Shown: positions 9,980 through 20,389 of the stretch, in pieces
Position numbering within the stretch: the first letter of the stretch is position 1
Layout: every line of letters starts with the position of its first letter
Assembly (NCBI GenBank): GCA_963841065.1
Contig: CAWJBI010000047.1
Span: 1-64,000 of the forward strand
DNA from: M0108 sp963841065
GTDB lineage: Bacteria > Pseudomonadota > Gammaproteobacteria > Chromatiales > Chromatiaceae
Length of the DNA stretch: 64,000 nt
Direction: 5' to 3'
Made by a program: the position numbers and the translations under genes
Notes under the pieces: generated by a model
What the model was told of the DNA's origin: nothing
Seen by the model: the letters and a program-made list of their open reading frames with translations, nothing else
Databases searched by the model: none

Positions 9980-11395
9980 TCATTTACGCAGGTTGCTAAG
10001 CACCTCTTCCAGCATTTTCTTCGCATCGCCGAATAGCATCCTGTTGTTTTCCTTATAGAAGAGCGGATTGTCCACACCGGCATAACCCGATGCCATGGAG
10101 CGTTTCATGACGATGGAGGTCTTGGCCTTCCATACCTCCAATACCGGCATCCCGGCGATCGGGCTGTTGGGGTCCTCCTGAGCGGAGGGATTGACGATGT
10201 CGTTGGCACCGATCACGATCGAGACATCCGTCCGCGGGAAGTCCTGGTTGAGCTCATCCATCTCCATGACGATGTCATAAGGCACCTTGGCCTCGGCCAA
10301 TAACACGTTCATGTGACCGGGCATGCGGCCCGCCACCGGATGGATGCCAAATCGGACGTTCACCCCCTTCTCGCGCAGGAGCTTGGTGATCTCGTAGACG
10401 GTATGCTGGGCCTGGGCGACCGCCATCCCGTAACCGGGGACGATGATGATATTGCGGGCGGTACGCAGTAGCTCGGCGGTCTCCTCGGCTGTGATGGGAT
10501 TCACCTCGCCCTGGGGTGCTGTACCCGCCGCTGGCGTCGCACTGCCGCCGGTGCCGAAGCCGCCGGCGATCACCGCGATGAAGTTGCGGTTCATTGCCCG
10601 GCACATGATATAGCTCAGGATGGCACCGGAGGACCCCACCAACGCGCCGACGACGATCAACAGGTCATTGGAGAGCATAAAGCCGGTGGCCGCCGCCGCC
10701 CATCCCGAATAGCTGTTGAGCATGGACACCACCACGGGCATGTCGGCACCGCCAATGGCCATCACCATGTGGACGCCGAACAACAGGGCGAGCACCGACA
10801 TGATGGCCAGCGGGGCCAGCCCCGCCTGGGCGTTTTCAGCGTCCAGGAACATCTTGCCGGCGATCAGGACAGCGACCAGCAGACCCAGGTTGAGCCAATG
10901 ACGGGCCGGCAGCAGCATTGGCTTGCCCCCGATCTTGCCCGAGAGCTTGCCGAAGGCGATCACCGAACCGGAGAAGGTGATGGCGCCGATCATGATGCCG
11001 AGAAAGATTTCGACCTCATGGATGGTCTTTTCCGCGCCGGTGAAATGGGCGGAGGCGGAGGGGTCGATGTAGTTGGCAAATCCCACCAGGCAGGCCGCCA
11101 GGCCCACCAGGCTGTGCATGAGGGCGACCAACTCGGGCATTTGGGTCATCTTGACCCGGATGGCGGCGTACACCCCCACCGCACCGCCGATGGCCATACC
11201 GCTCAGGATGATGGCGAAATTGGAGCCCCCGGTAACGCGTGGACCGGCCAGGGTGGCAAGGACCGCGATGGCCATGCCGATCATACCGAACAGGTTGCCC
11301 CGCCGGGAGGTCTCCGGGTTGCTCAATCCACCCAGGCTGAGGATGAACAGGATGGTGGCGCCGATGTAGGCGGTGGTCATCAAACCTTCGTTCAT
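9980..11395 (-). CDS. pntB: NAD(P) transhydrogenase subunit beta
   Basis: Membrane subunit of the proton-translocating transhydrogenase that makes NADPH from NADH using proton motive force. An N-terminal membrane domain of about eight helices (MTTAYIGATILFILSLGGL...) is followed by the NADP-binding domain III (IIIVPGYGMAVAQAQHTVYE, FGIHPVAGRMPGHMNVLLAEA, VIGANDIVNP). It starts at ATG 11395 (MNEGLMTTAYIG), 471 residues, 14 bases after pntA. The much longer open frame running to 12802 is read across pntA and is not real. Confidence 0.95.
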   Translation of the reverse strand: MNEGLMTTAYIGATILFILSLGGLSNPETSRRGNLFGMIGMAIAVLATLAGPRVTGGSNFAIILSGMAIGGAVGVYAAIRVKMTQMPELVALMHSLVGLAACLVGFANYIDPSASAHFTGAEKTIHEVEIFLGIMIGAITFSGSVIAFGKLSGKIGGKPMLLPARHWLNLGLLVAVLIAGKMFLDAENAQAGLAPLAIMSVLALLFGVHMVMAIGGADMPVVVSMLNSYSGWAAAATGFMLSNDLLIVVGALVGSSGAILSYIMCRAMNRNFIAVIAGGFGTGGSATPAAGTAPQGEVNPITAEETAELLRTARNIIIVPGYGMAVAQAQHTVYEITKLLREKGVNVRFGIHPVAGRMPGHMNVLLAEAKVPYDIVMEMDELNQDFPRTDVSIVIGANDIVNPSAQEDPNSPIAGMPVLEVWKAKTSIVMKRSMASGYAGVDNPLFYKENNRMLFGDAKKMLEEVLSNLRK

Positions 11396-11409
11396 GGGTC
11401 GGTGCTCCC

Positions 11410-12993
11410 TTATTTCCTGAACATGCGCAACATGCGCTGAGTGACCCAGAAGCCGCCGAACATGTTGACGGCGGTCAGCACGATGGCCAACCCCGCCAGG
11501 ACGGTGATGAACGCCCCGGGAGAGGCAATCTGGATCAGGGCACCGATCGCAATGATGCTGGAGATAGCGTTGGTCACGCTCATTAGGGGGGTGTGCAGCG
11601 CCGGGGTGACGTTCCAGACCACCATGTAGCCGATGAAGCAGGCCAGCACGAAGACGGTGAAGTGGCCCAGGAAGGCCGGCGGCGCGGTGGCGCCGAGCAA
11701 GACGAAGATGACGGCGAGCAGCGCGCCGACGATCAGGGTGGACTTGGCGGAGGCGGGGCCACCGGGCCCATGGCTGCCCGCCTTGGGGGCCGGGACGGTC
11801 GGCGGGGCGGCGGTCGCCATTTGCCGTTGCGGCGGCGGGGCGGCGGAGAGCTTGGGCGGCGGGGGCGGCCAGGTGATCTCGCCGTCCTTGATCACGGTGG
11901 TACCGCGGATCACCTCGTCGTCCATGTTGACGTCGATCATCCCGTCCTTGGCGGGGCAGAGTTCCTCCAACAGGCGCACCAGGTTGGTGGAGTAGAGCTG
12001 GCTCGATTGGCGGGCCAGGCGGCTGGGCAGGTCGGCATAGCCGATGATGGTCACCCCGTGGCGCACCACCACCTGATGGGGCACGGTCAGCTCGCAGTTG
12101 CCCCCCTGCTCGGCCGCCAGGTCGACGATCACCGAGCCGGGCTTCATGCTCTCCACCATCCCGGCGCTGATGAGCTTGGGGGCGGGCTTGCCGGGGATCA
12201 GGGCGGTGGTGATTATGATGTCGACCTCCATGGCCTGGCGGGCGGTCATCTCCTTCTGGGCCTTCTGGTAGCCCTCGCTCATGACCTTGGCGTAACCGCC
12301 CACGCCAGCGCCGTCTTCCTGATAGTGGACGGTGACGAATTCGGCGCCCAGGCTTCTGACCTGGTCGGCCACCTCGGGCCGGGTGTCGAAGGCCCGCACG
12401 ATGGCCCCCAAGGCGCTGGCCGCACCGATGGCGGCCAGGCCCGCCACGCCGGCGCCGATTACGAACACCTTGGCCGGCGGCACCTTGCCCGCGGCGGTCA
12501 CCTGACCAGTGAAAAAGCGGCCGAAGTGGTGAGCCGCCTCGATCACCGCCCGGTAACCAGCAATGTTGGCCATCGAGGAGAGGGCATCGAGCTTCTGGGC
12601 GCGGGAGATGCGGGGCACCGAGTCCATCGCCAGGACGGTCCCCTGGGTGGCGGCCAGCGTCTGCATCAACTCCGGGTTCTGTGCGGGCCATATAAAGGAG
12701 ACCAGCGTCTTGCCGGCGCTTAGCAGTTCGGCTTCGTGGCATCCCAGGATCGGGTGTTGCATGGGAGCGCGCACCTTGAGCAGGATGTCCGCCACCTCCC
12801 ATACCTCCCGCGGGCCAGGGACCACTTCGGCCCCGGCCTCCCGGTAGACGTCGTCGCCGATATTAGCCTCCATGCCGGCGTTGCTCTCCACCACCACCGA
12901 AAATCCGAGCTTGATCAACTGCGCCACCGACTCCGGGGTAGCGGCTACCCGTCGTTCCCCCGGATAGACCTCTCTGGGGATGCCGATCTCCAT
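11410..12993 (-). CDS. pntA: NAD(P) transhydrogenase subunit alpha
   Basis: NAD(H)-binding subunit with a C-terminal membrane part. The N terminus (MEIGIPREVYPGERRVAATP) and the Rossmann motif VIGAGVAGLAAIGAASALGA are typical. A proline/alanine-rich linker at residues about 375-415 leads to four membrane helices (TLIVGALLAVIFVLLG..., FVLACFIGYMVVWNV...). 527 residues corresponds to the undivided E. coli-type subunit. Being directly downstream of ATP-citrate lyase suggests that its NADPH feeds reductive carboxylation by Icd. Confidence 0.96.
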   Translation of the reverse strand: MEIGIPREVYPGERRVAATPESVAQLIKLGFSVVVESNAGMEANIGDDVYREAGAEVVPGPREVWEVADILLKVRAPMQHPILGCHEAELLSAGKTLVSFIWPAQNPELMQTLAATQGTVLAMDSVPRISRAQKLDALSSMANIAGYRAVIEAAHHFGRFFTGQVTAAGKVPPAKVFVIGAGVAGLAAIGAASALGAIVRAFDTRPEVADQVRSLGAEFVTVHYQEDGAGVGGYAKVMSEGYQKAQKEMTARQAMEVDIIITTALIPGKPAPKLISAGMVESMKPGSVIVDLAAEQGGNCELTVPHQVVVRHGVTIIGYADLPSRLARQSSQLYSTNLVRLLEELCPAKDGMIDVNMDDEVIRGTTVIKDGEITWPPPPPKLSAAPPPQRQMATAAPPTVPAPKAGSHGPGGPASAKSTLIVGALLAVIFVLLGATAPPAFLGHFTVFVLACFIGYMVVWNVTPALHTPLMSVTNAISSIIAIGALIQIASPGAFITVLAGLAIVLTAVNMFGGFWVTQRMLRMFRK

Positions 12994-13163
12994 TCTGTTA
13001 ACTCCTGGCTGAGGATGTGCCGAAATGATGCGTTATCGTCTTGTTGGAATCAGGCTAACGTGCGATGAAAGGTCGCCCTGGGAGAGGCGGCCGGCGCGGT
13101 CGGGGCTCATGACCAACTGCGGGGCCGCAACCCGGCTGCCAAACCTCAGGGCTATCGACGTGT

Positions 13164-15930
13164 CTAGCCTACGTAACGACACGCGCTTGCTGCCGTGCGC
13201 GTATCCATGTTGCGACCCCGGTTGATGTGATCCTCGATCTCGGCGGCGGAGCCGACGATGCGCCCGAAGAGGAACACGGTGAAGGCGGCCGATTCCAGCA
13301 TGGAGTCGCTGACTTGACCCGCCATGAAGGGCTCCCATAGCTTTCTCAGCAGGATGACGGCAATCACCGCGTCCACGTTAACGCAGTACACATTGCTGCT
13401 CACCCCCACCCTGCACAGGGCCTCGACGAGTTCGTGGTAGAACTCGAGAAAGATATTATAGGCCCCCCGTTTCTTGATGAGGTCGCGTACATAGACCTCC
13501 CGGGGGTCGAAGTTGACGTCCTTGCCAGCGAACACCGGATGGTTGACACAGGGGATCTTGGCGTAGGAGAGATTGCCTTCGGCCTTCGCCTCGGTCTTGT
13601 AAGCCCGATAGTCCCGGGCGTATTTCGCGGCCATACCGGCCAAGTCCAACCCGTGGTCGACACTGCCGGGGTTTTTCAGACCCACGTTGCGGAACTGGTC
13701 GATGAGGAAGGCCATGGCCTCAAAGCCATTACCACCATGCGCATAGCCGGTGTGGGTGAGGAATCCCACGTAAGCCTTGTTGATCTGTACCCGACCCGGT
13801 ACCTCGGGGCCGTCGGCGCTCACCGCCCCCTTGGGTCCCTGAGCGGAAATGGTACCGGGGCCGTTGGTGGCGACCAGGCCGATGAGGATTGAGAAGGTAA
13901 ATAGGGCGCCCTCGTCCGGTCGATTGCCGATCAGGCCCAGGTGGGCGATCTCAGCGAAGCTCCATTGGTCCATGAGCTCCCGGTTGTCCACGCCACAGAA
14001 GCTGGTCGCTTGCTGCCTCTCGCCGGACACCGCCGAGCCGACCAGGCAGCTAAAGATCCGCAGGTGCCAGGGTAGGTCGAGCAGGGTCGTGACCGCCAGC
14101 CGTTTGCTCATCAGGGGAATCCAAGCCAGGTGGCAGGCAATCGCCGCCAGTACTACCTGCCCGCGGACGGATTTACCGGTGCGCTCGGCCAGGGCCTCGA
14201 GAAAGCCGACGAAGACCGACTTGGCCGAACGGGCCCGCACGGCGGCCAACATGCCGCTGCCCCGCTCGGAGGGCTCCTCGGAGAGCAGGATGCTCGAGAT
14301 ATCGCTGTTTTCGAGGGCCTGTTCCAGTTGCGCCCCGAAGTCGAAGGAAACGTCTTCGGGGTCGAACTGGTGCGTCTTGCGAAACAGATCCAGCAGGGTC
14401 TGAGCCGCCTGGCGGGAGAGGGCGACGTTCTGGGGACCCAAGATGGAGGCAGCGGCCGCCAGGACGGTATTCGGGCTGTTGCCCGCGGCCCGGCCCGCGT
14501 CGGCGGCTGCCAGCATGGGCGTGCCGTGCTGGTTGATATAGGCGTTGAGGGCCACATTGGCCAGCGCGCAACCGGTCGCGTCCGGGTATTCCCGCAGCAG
14601 CGCTAGCATCAGGTTGCTCTCGAAGGACTTGGTCGCCATCTCCAGCACGCTCACGCCGTGCAGCCGGCTGACCTGGGTCTGCGGGTCCATTTGGGAGGCG
14701 CCCGAGGCGTCCTTCATGGTCTGGCGGGGGAACACCGCACCGACCTGTTCGGCCAGGCGGGCGATCTGCCGGTTGTAGGGTGCAATGGCTTCCACCACTG
14801 GCAGGTCCAGCTTCTCGGGCAGATCGAACTTGTCGTCGCTGGCGAACCAGCACTTGAGGGACAGGTCGCCCCTGGGCGCGAAGTCGGGCTCGATCCCATG
14901 CAGGCGCATGACGGCCGTCATGGCCTCCGGAATGTAGCCAATATTGGTGACCACGGCCCCCTTTTCGGTGTAGACGGGATGCTCGGGCGTAAAGACGTGG
15001 GATACGCCCAGCTTCTCCATGAACCAGCGTTCCTTTTCGGCCGCATTGTCGCCGCTGCCGGCGATGGCGCCAGCGTGACCGCAGGCGCGGGTCAGCTTGT
15101 CCTTCCAGCGGCCGACGATGCAGGCGATGACCGGTTTGCTGAATTCCAGGTTCTGTTCGTAGTAACCGCCGGGCTCGATGTACATCACGGCGGCCTTACT
15201 GCGCGGGTCGTGGTGGAAGGCGTTGACGAACTCCCGGGCGGCGAAGTGGATGTAGACATCCTTTCCCGATGACAGCGAGACGGTGGTGCCCCAGCCGGCG
15301 CTCAGCAAATAGGTAGCGATGGTGGTGGTGAAGTTACCGGAGTTGGAATAGAGGGCGACGGAACCGGGGACTAAAGACTCCTCGGGGGCATCGCCGCCAA
15401 GGGCGCCGCCAATGCGCACGTGGTGATGGGCGTCCGCGATCCCCAGGCAGTTAGCACCGAACACGTCGACGCCCTGCTGCTGGCAGTATTGGCGGATGAC
15501 CCGCGAGTCCGCCAGCGGCACCTTTTCGGTGAGGATCACAATCTTATTGATATCCGGATTCACCCGGACCGCCTCGATCACGGCGTCCTTGACCCCAGCC
15601 GGGGGCATGTAGACCACGGCGACATTGAAGTGGTGTCCGGCCTGCAGGGCCTCGGCCACGTTGTTGTAGACGGGGATGTCGCCGATCTGGGTCTTCAGCG
15701 TAGCCCCGCTGCGCCCGGGCATGGTGCCGCAGACGATGTTGCCTCCCGGAGTAGACGTGGCTGACCGGCGTCACCTTCTGGCTCTCACTGCCCAGGATGT
15801 TGATGACACAGACCCGATCCTCGGCGACGGCGATCTGCTCCAGCGAATCGATACCGACGTAAAATTGCTTGAACGCCGCGACCCCGTGGGGGTGCACTTG
15901 GTATCGAGCGGCATCGTCTGTTTTATTCAT
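13164..15930 (-). CDS. aclA: ATP-citrate lyase large subunit, type II-like (frameshifted)
   Basis: Cleaves citrate to acetyl-CoA and oxaloacetate together with the neighbouring ATP-grasp subunit. The N-terminal third is a succinyl-CoA synthetase alpha-like CoA-binding and ligase domain, with the phospho-histidine loop CGHAGAIAGSGDNAAEKE. The rest carries a citrate synthase-like region (GYAHGGNGFEAMAFL; LWEPFMAGQVSDS). It starts MNKTDDAARYQVHPHGV at 15930. One extra base near 15745 splits the frame (VSHVYSG|NIVCGTMPGRSG). Corrected length is about 921 residues, against roughly 600 for the common bacterial AclA. This long, divergent form fits the type II lyase of tubeworm symbionts and Magnetococcus, from memory. 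A citryl-CoA lyase-like role is a less likely alternative. Confidence 0.78.
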
Positions 15931-15949
15931 GTCGTTGTTCTCCTCGTCT

Positions 15950-17224
15950 CTAACGGATACCCATGGAGCGGGCGATGGCCGCCTTGCCGCCCCCGTGATC
16001 CATCCAGTCGTCGATGGACTTGGCGTAGTCGACCACGGAACTCATGGAAGAGTCATAGCCGAACATACGGAAGGGGACCTTGAGGGCGTCCAGGGTATCC
16101 TTGAGCGTGCTCATACCACGAACCAGGTTGGGGCCCCCGCGGCCCACCACCACGAACAGGGGTTTGGGCCCGTGGGTATTGAAATAGTCGTGCAACGCAT
16201 CGGCCATGCCGCGGAAGGTCTCGAAGATGTCGGTGTTATTCGCCTTGCCGCCGATGATGAACAAGACGTTGCTCTGGGAGAGCCAGTAGCGGTAGACGAT
16301 GCGGCTGATGTCGAACATCTTTTGATACGGCGGGTTTCCGCCGAAGTCCGAGGAGATAGTGGCAGCGTCTCCCAACATCTCGGTAACCAGGGCATTGGCC
16401 CCACCGCCGAAGGTCATGGCAGTGATGGTGCCTAGATCGTTGATGATAAACACGTCGGACTGTCCCTGGTAGGTGCGCAACTGGTTAACCTCGCTCTCGA
16501 AGTCCGACAGCTCGGTGCTGAACAGCCCGGCCGGGAGGCTTAAGCGCTTCCAGGCCGGGTCGTCACCGTCCAGCGCGCATTTGAAATCGCAGGCCATGGG
16601 AACGAGCCGCCCCTTGTCGTCCGGCATCATGCGCACGGGGTTCAGCTCCAGGGTCGACATGCCGTAGTCGTTGAACAGGTCCCAGAGCTTGGGAATGTTC
16701 TGTACCAAGGGGCTGATGATCTCGTTGGGAGCCTTCAACCCGTTGAGGATATTGGAAACCACGAAGCCTTTGAGGCCGGTGAGGGGATCAAACGGGACAC
16801 TCGCGATCAGGTTGGCAGGTAATTCCTCGATATCCATGCCACCGTGATAGGTGAGGGTGAGGGTCGGTGCCCGAAAGCGGGTATCGTCGGTAATCGAGAT
16901 GTAGACCTCGTGCTTGGCGGGGACCGCGCCCTCGAAGGTGACGCCTTCCGACTTGGCGGAGGTGTGGCCGTGTTGATGACGGACGAAATACAGCCTCTCG
17001 CGCTCGGCCAAGGCGGTGGCGAGATCCTTGGCCTGGCCGATCAGTCCCGCCTTGCCCTTCTTGCCCACGCCACCCTTGAATATCGGCTTGATCAGTATCC
17101 GGCCCCAGCGTTTGAGCAACCCGCGGATCTCCTCGTCCGTGGCCTGGGGACCCAATATCTCGGCCGTTGGAAAATCCACGAGTTTCAGGAGCTTCGCTCC
17201 CCACATCATGCCAGTGATTTGCAT
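15950..17224 (-). CDS. aclB: ATP-citrate lyase small subunit (ATP-grasp)
   Basis: 424 residues related to the succinyl-CoA synthetase beta subunit and the N-terminal part of eukaryotic ATP-citrate lyase. Supporting segments are ILIKPIFKGGVGKKGKAGLIG (ATP-grasp lysine/glycine loop), YGMSTLELNPVRM (metal-binding Glu/Asn), MACDFKCALDGDDPAW and a C-terminal FGGGANALVTEMLGDAATISSDFGGNP. Start MQITGMMWGAKLLKLVDFPT. It is the first gene of the operon and ends 19 bases before aclA. The AT-rich region upstream probably carries the promoter. Confidence 0.85.
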   Translation of the reverse strand: MQITGMMWGAKLLKLVDFPTAEILGPQATDEEIRGLLKRWGRILIKPIFKGGVGKKGKAGLIGQAKDLATALAERERLYFVRHQHGHTSAKSEGVTFEGAVPAKHEVYISITDDTRFRAPTLTLTYHGGMDIEELPANLIASVPFDPLTGLKGFVVSNILNGLKAPNEIISPLVQNIPKLWDLFNDYGMSTLELNPVRMMPDDKGRLVPMACDFKCALDGDDPAWKRLSLPAGLFSTELSDFESEVNQLRTYQGQSDVFIINDLGTITAMTFGGGANALVTEMLGDAATISSDFGGNPPYQKMFDISRIVYRYWLSQSNVLFIIGGKANNTDIFETFRGMADALHDYFNTHGPKPLFVVVGRGGPNLVRGMSTLKDTLDALKVPFRMFGYDSSMSSVVDYAKSIDDWMDHGGGKAAIARSMGIR

Positions 17225-17891
17225 CGTCTGCTCCTCGTTTCCTTATTGTCATGGTGCCATGGATCGCCCCGGGGCGCGCCAAGGGCCGGGGGAACGCAGG
17301 TTGTTCGGGAGTAATACGGTCATACCACCCCATGACTCGTCACCATGCATCATGGGCTGGCGAGAATCGAAAGACCGGGAAACCGGAGAAATCCAGCGCC
17401 GTCGCCGTATTTATCCGGATCGCCGCGGAAGGGGTATTACCATGCCAATCGCAAAGTTGCCACAATTGCATTATGAACCACAATTAAAGGGTCGCAAAGG
17501 ATAATTAAGCGGCTCGCCGAAATGAAATTATTTAACTTATTATTACTAAATGGTATACTTATAGATTTCAAGTCATTATAATTTGGAGATTTTTTGTTGG
17601 CAGCGAATTCAGTTCCTTGGCATGTTCCACAAGATTTTTTTGAATGCCAACGAGTCTTAATTAAGGCAAATTGCTGGATGGCGTTACCGCCCTTAATATT
17701 CTGCTGGAAAAGGGAATGAGACTAGCGTAACTTTTTAGAGGCGGAAATAGCGAGGCTCCCCTTCGGGCTAGCCAATTCCATAAGAATGCCCCCTTGCTGA
17801 TCGCGGAGCGGGGGAATAGCACAACCTCCCCGGGCGGTTGCGCTCTCGGTTCATTACGCGTCCACATCGGTAAATTAGGTAAGGGGGGTCT
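17225..17891. promoter_or_regulatory. divergent aclB / frdA control region
   Basis: No gene is seen in these 667 bases. The central 17515-17700 is strikingly AT-rich against GC-rich surroundings. It contains a TATAAT at 17577-17582, a TATACT at 17554-17559 with a weak -35 (TTTAAC, 17-base spacer), and three copies of TTGGCA. Two copies are direct and start exactly 20 bases apart (17597 and 17617); the third is inverted (TGCCAA at 17645-17650). AAGGGGGG just before frdA is a clear ribosome binding site. Binding of a shared regulator is inference. Confidence 0.45.
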
Positions 17892-19643
17892 ATGGAAATC
17901 ATCACCACGGATATCGCGATCATCGGGGCCGGCGGCGCCGGCCTGCGCGCCGCTATCGCTGCGGCCGAGAGCGATCCGGGACTGAAGATTGCACTGATTT
18001 CGAAAGTCTATCCGATGCGCAGCCACACCGTGGCCGCCGAGGGCGGTGCCGCTGGGGTCATTGGCAAAGGCGACAGCCTAGAGCATCATTTTCATGACAC
18101 GGTGGCGGGCGGAGACTGGCTGTGCGATCAGGACGCCGTTGACCTGTTCGTCAAGCAGGCCCCCTTGGAGCTGACCCAGCTCGAGCACTGGGGCTGCCCC
18201 TGGAGCCGCACCCCGGACGGTCATGTCAATGTCCGCCCCTTCGGCGGGATGCAGATCGAACGGACCTGGTTCGCCGCGGACAAGAGCGGATTCCACATCC
18301 TGCACACCCTGTTCCAGACCTCGCTCCAGTTTCCCTCCATCCAGCGCTTCGACGAATACTACTGCACGGACCTGCTGGTGGAGGATGGCCGTTGCGTGGG
18401 CGTCACCGCCATCGAAATGCGGACCGGCTTGATGCGCCTGTTCCGGGCCAAGGCGGTGATTATTGCCACCGGCGGGGCCGGCTGGATGTTCCCCTTCACG
18501 ACCAACGGGGCCATCAAGACCGCCGATGGCATGGCGATGGCCTACCGGGCGGGTATCCCTCTGAAGGACATGGAGTTCGTCCAGTATCACCCGACAGGTT
18601 TGCCCGGCACCGGCATACTGCTCACCGAGGCGTGCCGCGGCGAGGGCGGTATCCTGGTGAATAAAGACGGCTACCGCTATCTGCAGGACTACGATCTGGG
18701 CCCCCCCGATCCCTGGCCCCGCCTGAAGGCCATGGAACTAGGGCCGCGGGATCGCCTGAGTCAGGCCTTCTGGCATGAGCAGCAGAAGGGGCGTACCGTC
18801 AGCACCCGCTGGGGCGAGGTGGTGCACCTGGATCTGCGCCACTTGGGCGAGAAGAAGATCAACGAGCGCCTGCCGATGATCCGCGATCTGGCCACCAGTT
18901 ATGTAGGGGCGGACCCGGTGCATGAACTGGTGCCGGTACGTCCGGTGGTCCACTACATGATGGGTGGCATTCACACGGATATCGATGCCGCCACGCCCCT
19001 GCCGGGGCTATACGCGGCGGGGGAGTGCGCCTGCGTCAGCATCAACGGGGCCAACCGACTGGGATCGAACTCGCTTACCGAGCTGCTGGTATTCGGCGGG
19101 CGGGCGGGCCGCCACGCCGCGCAACTCGCGCGCATGGGTGGGGGCCGGGTGAGCGATGCGGCGGTGCTCAGGCGCGGGGAGGAGGCCCGCCAGCGCATAG
19201 CCGATCTATTCCTGCGGGAAGATGGCGGGGAGCGTATCGCCGGGTTGCGTAAGGAGATGAACAACACCATGGAGGACGGTGCCGGCATCTACCGCACCGA
19301 GGTATCGCTCAAGGCCAGTTGCGATAAGCTCGCGGAGCTTCGCGATCGCTATGCCCGCGTGCACCTGGAGGACAAGAGCAACGTCTTCAACACCCATATG
19401 ATCTATACGCTGGAGGTGGGATCCATGCTCGAGGCGGCCCATGCCATCGCTCATTCGGCCTTGCAGCGCAAGGAGTCACGGGGCTCGCACCAGCGTCTCG
19501 ACTACACCGCGCGCGACGATGCGCACTTCCTCAAGCATTCGCTCGCCTACTATAACGGCGGAGCCGATCCGCGCATCGACTACCTGGACGTGGTCATCAC
19601 CCGCTCGCCGCCCGGCGAGCGGATCTACGGAGGTGGCGTATGA
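17892..19643 (+). CDS. frdA: fumarate reductase flavoprotein subunit
   Basis: Catalytic subunit with covalent FAD that interconverts fumarate and succinate. The N-terminal Rossmann IIGAGGAGLRAAIAAAE is followed by SKVYPMRSHTVAAEGGAAGV, whose His carries FAD. The active-site stretch is QYHPTGLPGTGILLTEACRGEGGILVN, and GRAGRHAAQ and RRDY-like C-terminal elements follow. 583 residues, close to E. coli FrdA (about 600). It begins an frdABCD operon divergent from aclBA. The four-gene arrangement with two small membrane anchors is the quinol:fumarate reductase type, suited to the reductive direction of the TCA cycle. Confidence 0.92.
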   Translation: MEIITTDIAIIGAGGAGLRAAIAAAESDPGLKIALISKVYPMRSHTVAAEGGAAGVIGKGDSLEHHFHDTVAGGDWLCDQDAVDLFVKQAPLELTQLEHWGCPWSRTPDGHVNVRPFGGMQIERTWFAADKSGFHILHTLFQTSLQFPSIQRFDEYYCTDLLVEDGRCVGVTAIEMRTGLMRLFRAKAVIIATGGAGWMFPFTTNGAIKTADGMAMAYRAGIPLKDMEFVQYHPTGLPGTGILLTEACRGEGGILVNKDGYRYLQDYDLGPPDPWPRLKAMELGPRDRLSQAFWHEQQKGRTVSTRWGEVVHLDLRHLGEKKINERLPMIRDLATSYVGADPVHELVPVRPVVHYMMGGIHTDIDAATPLPGLYAAGECACVSINGANRLGSNSLTELLVFGGRAGRHAAQLARMGGGRVSDAAVLRRGEEARQRIADLFLREDGGERIAGLRKEMNNTMEDGAGIYRTEVSLKASCDKLAELRDRYARVHLEDKSNVFNTHMIYTLEVGSMLEAAHAIAHSALQRKESRGSHQRLDYTARDDAHFLKHSLAYYNGGADPRIDYLDVVITRSPPGERIYGGGV

Positions 19644-20389
19644 GCTACAAAACGATCGAGTTGGCGATCCTGCGCTATCGCCCGGAGACCGACCAGGCTC
19701 CCTGGTTCCAGGACTACCGGATTCCCTGCGAGGAGGATTGGGTGGTGCTGGATGCCATCAATTACATCAAGGACCACCTGGACAGTACCCTAAGTTACCG
19801 CTGGTCCTGCCACATGGCGGTGTGCGGCAGTTGCGGCATGATGATCGACGGGGAGCCACGGCTGTCCTGCAAGACTTTTCTGCGCGATCTGCCCGAGGGT
19901 AAGATCCGCATCGAGCCCCTCGCGAATTTCCCCATCGAGCGGGATCTGGTGGTAGTGCTCGACGACTTCATGGAGAAACTTCAACGGGTCAAGCCTTACA
20001 TCATTCGTAAGGAAGCGCGTGCCCTTGATCAGGGGGAGCACCTGCAGACGCCGGCTCAGCTAGCGCGTTTCATGCAATATACCCACTGTATCAACTGCTG
20101 TTGCTGTTATGCAGCCTGTCCTCAATACGCGCTTATCCCCGAGTTCCTCGGGCCTGCCGCCCTTGCCCTAGCGCACAGATACAATCTGGACTCCCGCGAT
20201 CAGGGCCGGGAGGATCGCGAAGAAGTGGTGGCCAGCAATATCGGGATCTGGGACTGCGCCTTTGCCGACGCCTGCTCCGTGGTGTGTCCTAAACACGTGG
20301 ACCCGGCCGGGGCCATCCAGCAGATGAAGATCGGGAGCACCATCGGGTGGTATCTGGACCACCTGGGGCTGGGGAGGAAAAAAACATGA
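19640..20389 (+). CDS. frdB: fumarate reductase iron-sulfur subunit
   Basis: Transfers electrons between the membrane anchors and FrdA. The plant-type [2Fe-2S] site is SCHMAVCGSCGMMIDGEPRLSC, and two bacterial ferredoxin-type motifs follow, CINCCCCYAACPQ and CAFADACSVVCPKHVDP. 249 residues. The start overlaps the frdA stop by four bases and the stop overlaps frdC (ATGA), so translation is coupled throughout. Confidence 0.93.
   Translation: MSYKTIELAILRYRPETDQAPWFQDYRIPCEEDWVVLDAINYIKDHLDSTLSYRWSCHMAVCGSCGMMIDGEPRLSCKTFLRDLPEGKIRIEPLANFPIERDLVVVLDDFMEKLQRVKPYIIRKEARALDQGEHLQTPAQLARFMQYTHCINCCCCYAACPQYALIPEFLGPAALALAHRYNLDSRDQGREDREEVVASNIGIWDCAFADACSVVCPKHVDPAGAIQQMKIGSTIGWYLDHLGLGRKKT

Noticed and set aside
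9980..12802. A 940-codon open frame covering pntB and running on across pntA
   Set aside because: Only the part from 11395 is PntB. The upstream section is the out-of-frame shadow of pntA with no family similarity.
15544..15930. A separate small gene upstream of aclA
   Set aside because: Its first 65 residues continue directly into the AclA sequence after a one-base shift, so it is the aclA 5' end.
17597..17640. Sigma-54 promoter suggested by TTGGCA motifs
   Set aside because: The GC doublet required about ten bases after the GG is absent for both direct copies.
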